This document shows positions 44,096 to 55,954 of a DNA stretch of 64,000 nucleotides, piece after piece. The notes beneath the pieces are model-generated. The model saw nothing but the letters and a program-made list of their open reading frames with translations. It searched no databases and was not told the origin of the DNA. Source of the DNA: Heligmosomoides polygyrus polygyrus (taxonomy: Eukaryota > Nematoda > Chromadorea > Rhabditida > Heligmosomidae); the NCBI GenBank assembly GCA_947396885.1, contig OX377201.1, positions 22,855,923-22,919,922 on the forward strand, given 5' to 3'. Within the stretch, counting starts at the first letter, position 1, and each line of letters starts with the position of its first letter. A program made the translations under genes and the position numbers.

Positions 44096-45009
44096 TTAGG
44101 GGGGGGGGGGCAAAAGTAATGAGACACCCCATGCCATGTCCATATATCTCGTGGCTGGAGTCTGAATTCGTACTTGTCGTACTTGTATGTTTGTATGCTA
44201 CTTACTGAAGCCCATCTGAGAAGTTACCACTTCCGCCCTTTCCAGAAGCATGCAAAAAACCCCAGCCTGTCTCATGCCGAAGCCCCAGTCTGACGAGTCG
44301 ACCTGTGTCGCGCAAATCTCCCCCAATTCCCAACCCCGAGCAGCCTGAGCTCAATACTCACGCAGGATGAGAAGCACGTCTTCTACCTTAACCCTGCCAA
44401 GCAGCGAGTCTGGGTGAGGCCTGGTGAATTGTTACCGACCTTCGTTCGGCGAGATGTTCACGGCGAGAAGCATCTTTGGAGCTTTTGGGTCTGCGCCCAT
44501 GGATCGTTTTACCGGAGGCTGTTTCCCAAGAGCACCGCGATGAACTTTAAGGCCATGGTGAACGAAATAGAAGAGATGGGCCGGCGACTCGCTCTTATTC
44601 ATTCGCAGCGCTTCAAGAAGGTTCTCCTCTTCGACAACGCCGCACCCCATCGGGAAGAAGTAAGCACGGATAAGCTTGGCCAGCTGGGCTACGTTCACAT
44701 GCTTCACCCACCTTATTCGCTGGACATCTCTCCATGCGACTACCACTACTACTTGAGCCTACAGGACTTCCTAGTCGGAAGGGACGCAAGAACCCAAGCA
44801 GTCCTTGACAACCATATCGAGCAGTTGATCAACACCAGGCTCAAGCAGTTCTGGAAGGATGGGATCAGGAAGTTGACTGAGCGATGGCAGCAAGGTCCTT
44901 GCCCTTAATGGCAAATACATTCCTCAGCATCGTTAAGTTGTAATTGAGTTATAAGGAGATAAAGATTTTTTTTCATTTTGTCTCATTACTTTTGTCCCCC
45001 CCCCCCTAA
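44096..45009 (+). mobile_element. Mariner element with poly-G inverted ends, copy 2
   Basis: 914 bp, TA-flanked (44094-44095 and 45010-45011), with inverted ends TTAGG(10-12 G)CAAAAGTAATGAGAC. The plus frame from about 44363 to 44908 keeps the whole catalytic core: QDEKHVFY (first Asp), LLFDNAAPH (second), HPPYSLDISPCDYHYYLSL (third, 34 residues after the second). It ends with a W..GIRKLTERWQQ-type tail. The N-terminal DNA-binding half is absent, so this is an internally deleted copy. The ORF has no ATG at its head in the retained part. Confidence 0.88.
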
Positions 45010-45011
45010 TA

Positions 45012-45735
45012 TATTACTGCGACTACTAACGCAAGGCCATTGTGAGCTATGAACCATTGACGGTAAGTTAGAAACACGGCTTTCTAAAAGCAACATATCC
45101 TTTTTGTGAAAGCTTTCATAATCGCTTTTCCATATCCACTGCATTCGTTTGCTATTTCACTGAGGATTCTGTGCATATTTGACTGCACAGATCTTTTTTG
45201 ATAAGCAGAACAGTGCAGAAGTATTTGCCTTATGAAGGGATCCACTAGATTGGTGCCCATTTAGGTTCACCTTTTAATTAGAAAAGCAACAGTGCCAAGT
45301 TCAAACCTAGAGAGGAAGTCCATACTAGGTCTCTTCCTAAACTCTAGGCCCTTTCCTGAAAGCAGCGAACTATATTCCTCTGCATTTCTAATTTAGATGT
45401 AAGTGTGCTAAACCTTCTTATTTTAGAAGTTTTTGACTCTTGGTGTTCTGATCATTCGCCAGAGTACCGCTCCCCTCCGCTCTAGAGTTACGCACAGTGC
45501 CATATTGGTCCCTCATTTAGACACTGGTCTCCTGGATTGGAGTAATTATTTGCTCTCTGGTAGTCTGCGTTCACCAGATGTCGTGACCTATGCCGCTCCT
45601 CGCACCTTTTGCGGTCCTTCGCGCCTACATTGGCTGCCCTCAAGAGATGCCTTAGGCGCCTTGACAGACGTGAGGGGCCAAATGCAAGTGCAAGGAGCGA
45701 TCTAACCAATGATGTAGGGACATCATGCAGTGGTT
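45012..45735. other. No recognisable feature
   Basis: One 90-98 codon open frame on each strand over the same region (45433-45784), without motif support. Confidence 0.4.
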
Positions 45736-45738
45736 TTA

Positions 45739-46957
45739 TTAGGCTGACCGAAAAGTCTTGAAACAAAAAATCTTCTTTATTCAACCATAGTTTTTTTTAA
45801 TACCAACTAGGAACGAACAATATACTCACCGCAGAGCGATATGACCTTCTTCCATCTGCTCGGCAAACCGCTGATTCCATTCGTCCAGAAATCAGCAGAT
45901 TGCGACTTGAAGATGTTGTCGACTGCCATTTTGACAGCACCACAGCTTTCAAATTTTTTCCCTCCCAAATGATGCTTCAGCGATTCAAACAGATGGTAGT
46001 TCGATGGCGCAAGATCCGGCGAGTACGGTGGGTGCGCTACCCGATGCCAGCCAAGTTCGGCTGTCCTCTCACAGGTTGTCGTTGCAACGTGTGGGCGCGC
46101 GCTGTCGTGCAACAGGTGAATACTTGATCTTTTCCGCATTTTTTCTCGCATTGCATCGGCCAATTTCTAAAGCTGATCAACGTATATGGAAGCGATGACC
46201 GTCTTGCCAGCAGCCAGCTGCTCATGGTAGATTGGCCCTTTCGCATCCCACCAAGTACATATTTGCGTTGGTGTGGGCATGGCTTCGTCTGGACTGGTGA
46301 TTCTGCGTCGCGAGGAAGCCAGACAGCATGACGTGCGCTGTTATCGAAGACTATCCGGCTCATCATAGATCCTCTAGAAATTCCTTTCGATGCAGCTACG
46401 CGAGGAGTGACTGGCATATGTTCATTCGCACTCGATAATGTGCCCTCGGTCGGCCTATGATGGATCCATCTTGTAGAAACTTTTCGATAGCCGAGGTCGT
46501 GGAGACGAAGCTCGATGGTGTAGCGGATGCAGCCGAGGTTTGATGCCAGTCCCGGCGTAGTTGCTTCTGGATTGGATTTGATAGCGAGCTGCAAATCATC
46601 ATCATCGATAGCAGAAGGTCGTCCACTGCGCTCTTCGTCTTCAAGGTTCATATCTCCAGAATCAAAGCGAGTGTACCATCGATGCACTGTGATACGGCTT
46701 GCAGTCCCTTCACCAAATGCATCGGCGATATTAGAGACAGTTGTACTTGCACTGGAGCCTCAGCACCATTCGCAGTAGAAGATGCCACTCGAAGCTGTTT
46801 TTGGCTAATCATGTTCGACGTGTCACTAAAACGACGCGCACGGGCCCTTATATACTCATACAACGAAAGCTTCTGAACCTTCTACACGATCCCCCTGTTT
46901 TTTCCCAGAAAATTCTGAAGTTTTCAAAATTTTTTAAAAACTTTTCGGCCAGCCTAT
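45739..46957 (-). mobile_element. Mariner element with a D34N catalytic triad
   Basis: The ends are TTAGGCTGACCGAAAAGT and its near-complement (one mismatch), with TA on both sides. The length of about 1.22 kb is near full size. The minus strand encodes the transposase in at least two frames: 46687-46037 with MHRWYTRFDSGDMNLEDEER and later degenerate codons, and 46163-45807 with LLHDSARPH (second Asp), HPPYSPDLAPSNYHLFESL and a W..GISGLPSRWKK tail. The third catalytic residue reads Asn in SNYH where mariner has Asp. Frameshifts in the middle also disable it. Confidence 0.85.
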
Positions 46958-46959
46958 TA

Positions 46960-47547
46960 TAATAACAAAAGATTTGATACCTATAAAACCTAGTTCCTGT
47001 CGGTGCAACTATCTCGAGCGATAGGATGAGAGTCGCCGCCGTCAAGCTTTATAGGTAACCAAGACTATATCTAAAACTCCTGGATGTTACCCACACCATT
47101 GCATAGACCACTCAGTTTGGATTCGCGTTGTGACATTTTTTCTTTGAATATACCACCTTTAGGAGAGTTACGCTAAAAGTGGTTTTTTTGCGTGTGTTCC
47201 ACCCAAAAACCACAAGACAGGAGCGGTATTGTAGTCTCGCTCATATACATATGTACAGTAGCCCTCACAAGCCGAGAACGAAAGCGATAAGCGAATTGGG
47301 ACAGTGCACCACCAGACCGAGAACTCGTGGATGGGCTGGAAAAACGGACGCAGGCTCATTCACCAGCTGTTGCGATGTGTTCAGTCTACCTGCGGTACAC
47401 TTACAAAGCTGACAATAGAAATTTCATATAGCATCTATATACAGTATGGCACAAACAGTCAACCAATCAATGAATCAATGAGTCAGTGAATCACATGGCA
47501 AATGCACAATATTACAAGCTTCTGTACAAATTCGGACATATACAAGC
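46960..47547. other. Presumed 3' flank of the kinase gene
   Basis: No separate gene seen. On the minus strand this is the 3' untranslated side of the kinase gene; I find no clear AATAAA here. Confidence 0.35.
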
Positions 47548-50500
47548 TCAGAACTCAAAATCCCAGCCGGACTCGTCGCTACCCGTCGCAAATGAGTCAA
47601 GTGCAGGAAACGTATCGAAGTTACTCGTATCCAGGTCTGATTTCACCTGAAACACGAACACCAGGCTAAATAATCGGATGTGAACCTTCAGTTTTTCCTT
47701 TTCGAATTTTTTATTTTGCTACTGTACATTTCGATGTCAGGCTTCTCCTTACCGGGTTTAACGTATAACGTTACTAGTCAATAAAGACGGAAAACATGAA
47801 ATTAAGCGAATTATAGGCGAGTGAAACACACATACAGGCTAGAATAGCCTTTTGCTCAAGGAAGATTTAGTAGGAGCTTCTTTGAAATTTTTAAAATTCA
47901 CCCTCCCACAAGTGAACGCGCTGTTTGAAATTTTACAAAATTTTGGTTTTCGGGGAAAAAAGCTTATTTTAAAGCGCAGAAAGCAACAATTTCTCCAGTT
48001 TTGAAAAAGGAGAACGCGCCATGCACTCTACCAGGATGTCGCGATTTTCATTTGACCGAAAGCCAAAATTCTGTCTGAATGGAATTACACACCTGTCAAC
48101 GGTGCATCAAAAATAATTGTAGAAACACACATATCTTCACTTGGCTGTCTCAACTGAGCCGCATTTACGCTATCAATCAAAATGAAGTCGCTACGGGCTA
48201 TATTACTGCATGGAGCGATTTTTTCCTTTAGCATGTTGGAAAATTGTTGCCTTTAGGATAAGCTTCGATCCATCATTTGAAATCAAGTCAAGATCCATTT
48301 TCCTTAAAAGATTAACAATTTATAAACTCTCAAACAGTGAGTTCATTTACTAGGACAAGGGAATCAAAACATTTAACAGAAAGTTCATCTAAATTTTCCT
48401 TAGACAAATATCATCATTATAGACTAAACAAATTAATTAATTGCCAAAACAAATGCCAAACTACAAAAAATATCTAAACAAATTAATTAAATACCTTTTC
48501 TGAGTCTCTATTTTAATGTGGAAGAAGCTTGTTTCGATTTCCAAATCTTCCAAGAGCCCGCTTTGATTTCAAAAGCGTTAGGTTGTCTAGAAAAGACGTT
48601 GCGAATTTTATTCAAATGATATCAAAATTTCTGCTTGTATGAAGTTTCACGGGCGCGTGTAGCGCAGTCGGAGGAGGCGCCGACGGTCGCGTGCACCCGA
48701 TACCAGGTTCCCGGTTAGGATTTTCCGCCCAGGCCAACCAAGCCTTCCATCCCTCCGGGGTCGGTGAATTGGTACCAGACTTGTCTGGGAAGGATAGAGC
48801 GCTGACTTGTCCATCGGCTGGCCACCGCAAGTCATTGTATGGCCAAATACGCATTCAAATCGCCTCCACGACATCCCGTAGAAGTAGAATGCGTGGCGCA
48901 TCCCAAAAGGGATTGAGCAACGCCGTCCTTTATCCTTTTTTATCCTTTATGGAGTTTCACGCCTGTAAACGGTGCAACAAAAGCAATGGTAAAGGACATA
49001 CGTATCCTCATTTAGATGCTTTATGTAAGCAGCATTTACGCTATCAATCAAATAAATGTTGCGGCGAACTTTTTGTGAGCATGGCGCGATCTGGTCTTCT
49101 AATGCGTTATATGCTTGCTTATTTGTTGTGCTTTTTGAAGACAAAATTTAATTTATTTTTTCCTATTTTTTTTTTATAAAATTACTACACTTATTGCAGC
49201 AGGTAAACTAAAAAGATCCAAACAATGCTATACCAAATTTTCTTTGAACAAAAAATTATTCGAATTATCCTGCGGAGTCTGTAATTGAACCTGGCTGAAC
49301 ATCGCTTCAATTTGGAAGAGTTCGCTATGATTACAAAAGCCTTAAAGCTAGCTTAGAAGAGTGTCCAATTTGACGTGAAAAGTGCCCAATTTCACGTTAA
49401 AAAAATGTATATGCTCTCGTAAGTTCTTTTAATTTAATTTTTTCTCGGTACCTATGTATGGAAGAGGCATTAGTCAGGGTCATGGCGCAGACTCTCCTAT
49501 GGTAATAAGGCAAGATTCTGTTCAAAACTATGCTATTCTTTCCGAAACGTTAGCAAAACTAACCACCGGTACCACGGGTGGCTTCATCTTGCGCGCACGG
49601 AATTCGTCAAAGTCGAATCCGTCAAACCACGGATGCTCGCGGACGTCGTCGAGATGGCCATAGCCCAGACGTAAACCCGGGTCCTGTTTACAGAGCGACA
49701 GTATCAAGTCGAGCGCCTCCTTCGTGAAGAATCTGCAACGTAACGCTCAGATGAAGAGAACACATCCGGCAAAGACAACCACGTAGGGCAGGAGCCGTCA
49801 CTTACCTGGGCCACGCCCATTTTTTGAATCCCCTCAGTATCGCGTTGTAGATGATCATCGGATCAGAGTTCTTGAACGGAGGGCTAAACGAGATCGGATA
49901 ATTGTGAGAGAACACTGGATTGGAATCCCACATGAGGGTTTGATACTCACGCTCCGGTTAGCAGTTCGTACATGAGGATGCCCAGGGCCCACAGATCCAA
50001 CGACGTGTCATGTCCCTTGTTCAGGACGATCTCTGGTGGCACTGAAAACCGAAGAATAAACTCGGAGCGTTGAGCCATAGTCGCATAATTACACTGTGTC
50101 TACATTTTCTACAGTAAACATCGCAATTGAACAGGATAACAATACTTGTTGACCTTACTGAAGCGCTCCAAACCTAGCAACGTTAATTCTGCCTCTGTGG
50201 AACCTAAGCTCATCACAAATCCTTCTATACACCTGAATCTATCCAACGTTAGAATTTCGATGAGGGCGACCATTCAGGTCGCAGAATTGGTACTATAGAA
50301 TAGAACCCTGGGAAGGACACATCACCGAGTTACCACCACAAGTCACTGACTACATCAAATACACCGCTGTATTACCTCCTGTAGAAGTAGAAAACATGGC
50401 GCACCCGAAAAAGGGATTGATTAACCCTTTATCAGTTTACTAGCATTCGACGCCCGAGCAGCCGACTGCTACCTCAGTCTTCGCTATGAAAACATCGTTG

Positions 50501-53500
50501 TACTGATCCATGTGATTCTCATTTCAAACTGGCAATTCTAACCGAAAACCAATCGGTATTGATTGATTGATTGGTTGATCGATTGACTACAGATTATTGT
50601 TTGCAGTAAAGCCTATCCACCTCCCAACTTATCCATACGACTACTCCCACCGCAAGCACTGGGCAAAAGTCGGCTAGATCGATCAAGCCCTTGTTGTAAG
50701 CATTATGTATGGGCCAACACCTCCCTTTATTGCGTCAGTTCCGCCCAAAAATCAATACTGTTGATCAATAATGATGTAAACTCGTTATGATGCTTGCCTA
50801 TTCGGCATGATTTTCATATGCACCTCAAGTGGACTAAGGATGAAGAGCGGCGTCAATCAATTCCCCTTGGGATGAGCCACGCATTCTACTTCTACGGTAT
50901 ATTGTGGAGGCGATTAGAGAATTTGGCCATACAGTAACTTGCAGTGGCCAGCCGATAGACAAGTCAGTGCTTTATCCTACCCAGACAAGGGTCTGGCAGC
51001 AATTCACCGACCTTGCAGAGACGAAAAGCTTGGTTGGCCTGGGGGAGGGAGGAATCTGAACGAAGAATCTGGTATCGGATACACACGACAGTCGGCACCT
51101 TCTCCGACTGCGTCAACACGCGCCAAACGGACTACCCTGGGAGAAATCGACTGCTTCACTTTTGCTCCAATTTGGGTAAATCGGTAAACGATCAATAACG
51201 CTGTCTGGTAGATGAAAGATGGAGAGGTACATGTCGCGAAGATGGGCAGCATGGGAAGTGGGAACGCGCCAACCAACCAGATTGCATCAAATTGGCGTAT
51301 CATAAAGGGCTTGTACGTACGGTACCCTGATTGGCTGGTGTGCGTTCGTCCGTACTCGCCTTGGTTATGATTGGCTGGCGCGCTCCCTTCTCCCTATGCT
51401 GCCTATTTTCGCGACATGTACCGAAGAAGAAACACGCGGACTAGCCCTTTTTTACATAGCAAGGCTTGCGTCTACACAAATACAGCGGCCTTTAAAAAAT
51501 CGTTTTCAGTGACAGAAATCAGATTTAACCACCAGACTTGGTTTGATGTCCGACATACAAGCTGCTTCTATGGGATACTGTGAAGGTCCTTTAACTGTGT
51601 AATTGCCCTGTAACCCAATCAACCCACGGGAAAGACAACGTTTTAACTCCGATTGTCAATTCTAACATACAACGAGTAAAGGATAAAGGACGGCTCACCC
51701 AATCGATTTTGGAATGCGCCACACATTCCACTTCTACGGGGTATTGTGGAGGCGTTTGAATGCCTATCTGGTCATACAATGACTTACGGTGGCCAGCAGA
51801 TGAACAAGTCAGTGCTTTATCTTCCTAGACCAGTTTGGTACCAATTCACTGACCCCGGCGGGATTGAAGGGTTGATTGGCCTGGGCGGGAAATCCGAGCC
51901 GGGAACAGTCGGTGGGTACCTCCTCCTACACGCTACACGCACATATCGAAGTGTTACTCACCATACTCAGCTGTGCCGCAAAACGTCCACGTCCTACCCT
52001 CAGCGCCTAGCCGTTTCGCAAAACCGAAGTCGACCTTAAACACTATACCGCTAACTTCTTCTAGATTCAAGCGAAATCGCTAAAGACACTACCAATTTCG
52101 GATAGCCGTTCCGGTCGAGCAGCATGTTCTCCGGCTTCAGATCCCTATAGACGATCTGGCGATCGTGAAGGTACTGCAGCGCCTCCATCGCCGCCGCACA
52201 GTAGAACCGCGCCGCATCGTTATCGAACCGACCTCTGCAAACAGAGACCGCTTTTCCGCTGTTGTTATCGACCGCGACGACTAGCCAGCCAGACACGGCC
52301 GGCCCGGTGTCGTCCAGTTTCCTCGCTCACCTCCTTTTCAGCACCGTCCACACTTCGCCTCCAAGGCAGGGCTCCATCAACATGTACAACTTCTCGGAGT
52401 CGGTGTACGTCTTGTACAGCCTGGAAAGTGCTGTCTGAATGAGGGATACCTTGAAAGGAATAGGGATGCGGCCACTGTCTAGCCGATGGCCGACGTCGCA
52501 CGTATAATATAATATAATATATAGTTGGAACGACAGCACTTTTAGGGCAGGGTCAGCCGCAGCGCCTCGCGACAACGCCAAAGTATCCGGTATCGATTAC
52601 TGGCGTTGCCAATCAATATTAGTGGCGCTCACGATTCTGCGCTGTGAATAAAGTATAAACTATGGGGTGACGCTTGTCATATGAAGTTTGTGCGCTTCGC
52701 CTCAACACTAAAGTATGCAGTATCGATCGCGCGTGCGACCCAATCGATATCGGCGGGTCTCTCGGTGCCTCGTAGTCTACTACAGCGCAAGGTTCTTTGT
52801 ACTCAGATCACTGCTCCACGCTTAAGACTGAAGGTATCGATGGACATCATTTTGAGTCTGCGTGTGACGTATAAAGCTTAGAAACCTCTTATGGGTAAAG
52901 GTAAAGGCAAGGTTTATACTTCAACCGCCGATTTGCGTGACAGTATGAAAACTACCAGTATTGATCGTCCGCACGCTTAATCGACATTGGTAGTTGTCAT
53001 ATCGTCACGACAACCCGCGACAGAAGTATAACCAGCGCCTCATACCGCTGCCAAGCACGAGGATTGACACCTTAACACGGTAAAGCGGCTATTGTTTTCC
53101 TATGGCTGAGTGCAACTACGACACAGTTTGTACTTCAGCAGGGGGTGATAGTAAGAAATCCACGTTATCGTTAGTCAGCCATGGTAACCAATCTCAGCAG
53201 CGCCTCAAAGACTTTCGCTGAGCTGCCTACAGTTTATACCTAAGCGCCACGCGATGATGCAGTACGAAAGTCACGGAATCGATCAAGCGGCGCGGGCGAT
53301 CGATATGAGTAGCTTTGGTCCCGATGCGACACCCAGCGAATAAGTATGGAGATCATTATGCCGGAAGTTAACCGATATCGCCTAGGCGAGGCCTACGATC
53401 TATCTTTGTGCTGCGTCACGCGATGAGTGTAAACTAAGTCATAATGGCTTTCTAAACTTCATACATTGCGCGGAGCCCCTTAATGATGTCCATCGTTATC

Positions 53501-54567
53501 GACTAGATATGGCAGGCGATCGATATCTTCAGTCTGAAGCGAGTAGCAGTGGTTTGAGTACGAAGAAGCCTGGGTTGTGGTAGATTACGAGACACTGACA
53601 GGAGCGCGATATCGATTAAATTACGCGGATGATCGATACTGGACACTTCCGTGTTGGAACGAAGGCACAAACTTCATATGACAAGCGAACAACCCCCCCC
53701 CCTTGGTTTATACTTTAACGAAACCCACCCCCATGGTATCGCGCCGAAATGTGAGCGCCAACAATATTGATTAGCGACGCCAGCAATCGATACCGGTCAT
53801 TTTTGCGTTGTCGCGGGCCGCTGCAGCAGAAGCGTAGAAACCTATATGATGCGTTCTTTACTTAAGGTCTGTTCATACTTCGCTATGGCAGCGACAGCGC
53901 TAAAGTATGAACGGATTTTGACGGCTACCGTTCGGTTTTAATCGATTTGAATGTTTTTCACGGGTGATGACTCGCTCTCGTCGCAAAGTATGAACAGGAA
54001 TATTAGATTTCGTCGTCGCTCGGCGCGATAGTAAAAGCACCACCAATGCCGATTATCAGCGCTGACAACCAATATTAGTGTTTCCCACACTGTCTCATCC
54101 ACTGTGCTAATCGATATCGATCACTCTCGGGTAGCCACGCCACACAACGAATGGAGCATAAACTACTTCACTGAGCTAGGTCGCGCCATGCACACATGAT
54201 TCAAGGCAATCTGTCTCTCCCCACTCACCTCACAATGAATGGAGAGTCACCAGACAGCAAGATCTTCCGTTCTGACATCACATGCTTCTCCTGTTTCAAC
54301 TCCACGATGTGCTTCTTGTTCATCACCTGAAAACAAACAGTCTGACGACGGATGAGACCAGTCCGCGTTCACGGTTCAAAGCTCATTAGTGTGCGGCTGT
54401 GTCAACTGCACTCGTGCTCCAGGGGAACGACTCCCATCACACTCACCTTCAGTGCAAACACCTTCGCGTTTGCCTTCACCAGTTCGACTCGGCCGAAACC
54501 ACCGACGCCTAGTGTCGCGACACGCTGCAGCGCCGACAGCGGTATGGATCGGAACTCGTCCGACGCA
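47548..54567 (-). CDS. cGMP-dependent protein kinase-like, catalytic part, nine exons
   Basis: Exons on the minus strand: 54567-54447, 54326-54229, 52420-52331, 52234-52093, 52034-51962, 50041-49951, 49883-49806, 49732-49564, 47646-47548. All eight junctions keep frame and give about 319 residues plus stop. Visible features in order: glycine loop [12 protein letters not shown], the Lys of [15 protein letters not shown], catalytic loop [18 protein letters not shown], activation loop [37 protein letters not shown] and an AGC tail ending SGWDFEF. These match PKG (egl-4/pkg-2 type) better than PKA or PKC, chiefly in [12 protein letters not shown] and the SGWD..F end. All catalytic residues are present, so it should be an active Ser/Thr kinase of cGMP signalling. 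One acceptor is TTTAAG (before 52034). The first exon here begins mid-codon, so upstream exons with cyclic-nucleotide sites must exist. Confidence 0.88.
47647..49563 (-). other. Last intron of the kinase gene
   Basis: A 1.9 kb intron separating the AGC tail from the terminal exon, holding one complete SINE (48650-48965) in the opposite orientation to the gene. Donor GTTAGT (after GTG at 49564), acceptor TTTCAG. Confidence 0.6.
48650..48965 (+). repeat. tRNA-derived SINE, best-preserved copy
   Basis: The head GGGCGCGTGTAGCGCAGTCGG carries the A box. GGTTCCCGGTTAGGATTTTCC is in the B-box position. The body runs through CAGGCCAACCAAGCCTTCC, GTCATTGTATGGCCAAATAC and TAGAAGTAGAATGCGTGGCG. The tail is CCTTTATCC-type short repeats. 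About 310 bp. A useful reference for the family in this window. Confidence 0.85.
50330..50445 (+). repeat. SINE 3'-half fragment
   Basis: CCACAAGTCACTGACTAC, CTCCTGTAGAAGTAGAA and CATGGCGCACCCGAAAAAGG match the SINE 3' half; no head. Lies in a kinase intron. Confidence 0.6.
50860..51130 (-). repeat. SINE copy in kinase intron
   Basis: A full body in the gene's orientation: TTGGGATGAGCCACGCATTC at the 3' end and GGTTGGCCTGGGGGAGG, then CTGCGTCAACACGCGCC at the head. Diverged. Confidence 0.8.
51675..51950 (-). repeat. SINE copy next to the DFG exon
   Basis: Starts with the AGGATAAAGGACG tail, then GGAATGCGCCACACATTCC. The head (CCTCCTACACGCTACACGC) ends only about 20 bp from the splice donor of the exon that encodes DFG (51962). 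Confidence 0.85.
52421..54228 (-). other. Kinase intron with a dispersed short-motif cluster
   Basis: A 1.8 kb intron between the exon ending DSPFIV and the one beginning with RLYKTY. It contains about a dozen occurrences of GTTTATACTT / AAGTATRAAC-like words, often near TATCGAT. No SINE. Probably an old, decayed tandem repeat. Confidence 0.5.
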
Positions 54568-54639
54568 CTGAAATGGCGGATTCGATGGTAGTAGTAGTGA
54601 AAAAGTAGCGTGAGGACGAAGGACAGCTTTCTTGTGAAC

Positions 54640-54690
54640 CATGGAGTGCGCCACGAATTCTACTTCTACAAGACCTCACGGGTTACTTGA
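54640..54690 (-). repeat. SINE 3'-tip fragment
   Basis: GAGTGCGCCACGAATTCTAC and TTCTACAAGACCTCACGGG match the SINE 3' end for about 40 bp only. Confidence 0.5.
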
Positions 54691-54699
54691 GTGAGTCCG

Positions 54700-55820
54700 C
54701 TCAATGGTATTCTCGGGCAAGCTGGAACCAAAGACTGGTACGATTTTAGAACCTCGAGCAGAGTTCCCACGCACTTGGACGTGCTGCCGTTTTGACAATG
54801 TACTGCGGGCCAAGATTCTATCAGCTGCACGATCCAAGGACATGGAGAAGCGAACAAATAAACGGCTATTCTAAGCTCAGCAAGACCAGCTCTCTTTGAA
54901 TTCCTCGCATCTCCACGTACTTGTCGTTCAGAAACAGAAATCTATCCACTAATACATGGCTAAACCGACAGCACATCCACAATACTAGAGCTCTGAAGAC
55001 GATGTCATTGCTCTATAAAAGTTCAAGCTGTGAAGTGAAGCCTCATTGAACTACCCGCGCTCTAATCTAATTCAGCCCAGTCCTTCGACTTCTAGGCTAA
55101 TCAGAAGCTTGTCAATCTCTATGGTTAGTTAGAACGTGCTTGACTGGGAAAGATGAAAACACGTATGAAGACGGCGACTCTCCCTGTGGGCACTTCTATA
55201 GATCCAATCATCTATTCAGCAGCATCTATCTATTCATAAAAAACGAAGGCGGAGGCGGTTGTGAATGAAATGCTGACAGGATTGGGTCATCAACAGTTAC
55301 GTCTCCAGATAAGTGGGACAATTAGCGGCTTGTAGAGGTTAGACACAAACACGTTGATCGCCCTAGGTCTCAGTCTTCGAGAGCTGCAGCAGACGTGGAC
55401 GAGGCGTTTGACGACCTTCACATGACGTCTACTTCAATGAACCGGTCCGCGAACCGGGAGGTTTAGAGATAGGCCGTTCGTCTGACACATTTCCCTTCAC
55501 TATGAAGTGGAAAGTTGATAAACGAAGGCATACGTAAGGTAGAGCTGAACGCAGCCATACGTGAAACTGAACGGTCCCATTTCCTGTGCACGGAGCGAAC
55601 AGAATCCACTCAATATGAAGCCTCGACATCACTCAAGTAGATGAGGTCCCCTGTGCAGAACTACTGCATAAATCAATCCGCCAGTGTCACCAGAGTGTTG
55701 TTGCCTGAGCTCTGCTGATGCTTATGAGCAAGCCGACCAAAAGCCATTCGCACAGCTGTTGTGGACCGCTTAACTGAATCCAATCTCCACCTGTTGCATT
55801 GAGTCACCTCAGTGATGGAT
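54700..55820. other. No recognisable feature
   Basis: If the exon candidate at 61.8 kb belongs to the kinase gene this would be intron. No coding signal supported. Confidence 0.35.
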
Positions 55821-55829
55821 TCGAATCAT

Positions 55830-55868
55830 CGTTGACGATGACGACAACGACGACGACGACGACGACCT
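55830..55868. repeat. (GAC)n microsatellite
   Basis: GACGATGACGACAACGACGAC-type run of about 11 triplets. Confidence 0.8.
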
Positions 55869-55954
55869 GTTTCATTCTCGACGTTGTTTTTACCTGATAA
55901 CAGCATCGGTCGCTACATCCTCTGCCACCGACTACTGCATTCTGCCTACGTCAC

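Noticed and set aside
44432..44746. Minus-strand 104-codon frame and its look-alike at 35650-35979 plus
   Set aside because: Antisense shadows of the mariner transposase core in the two copies.
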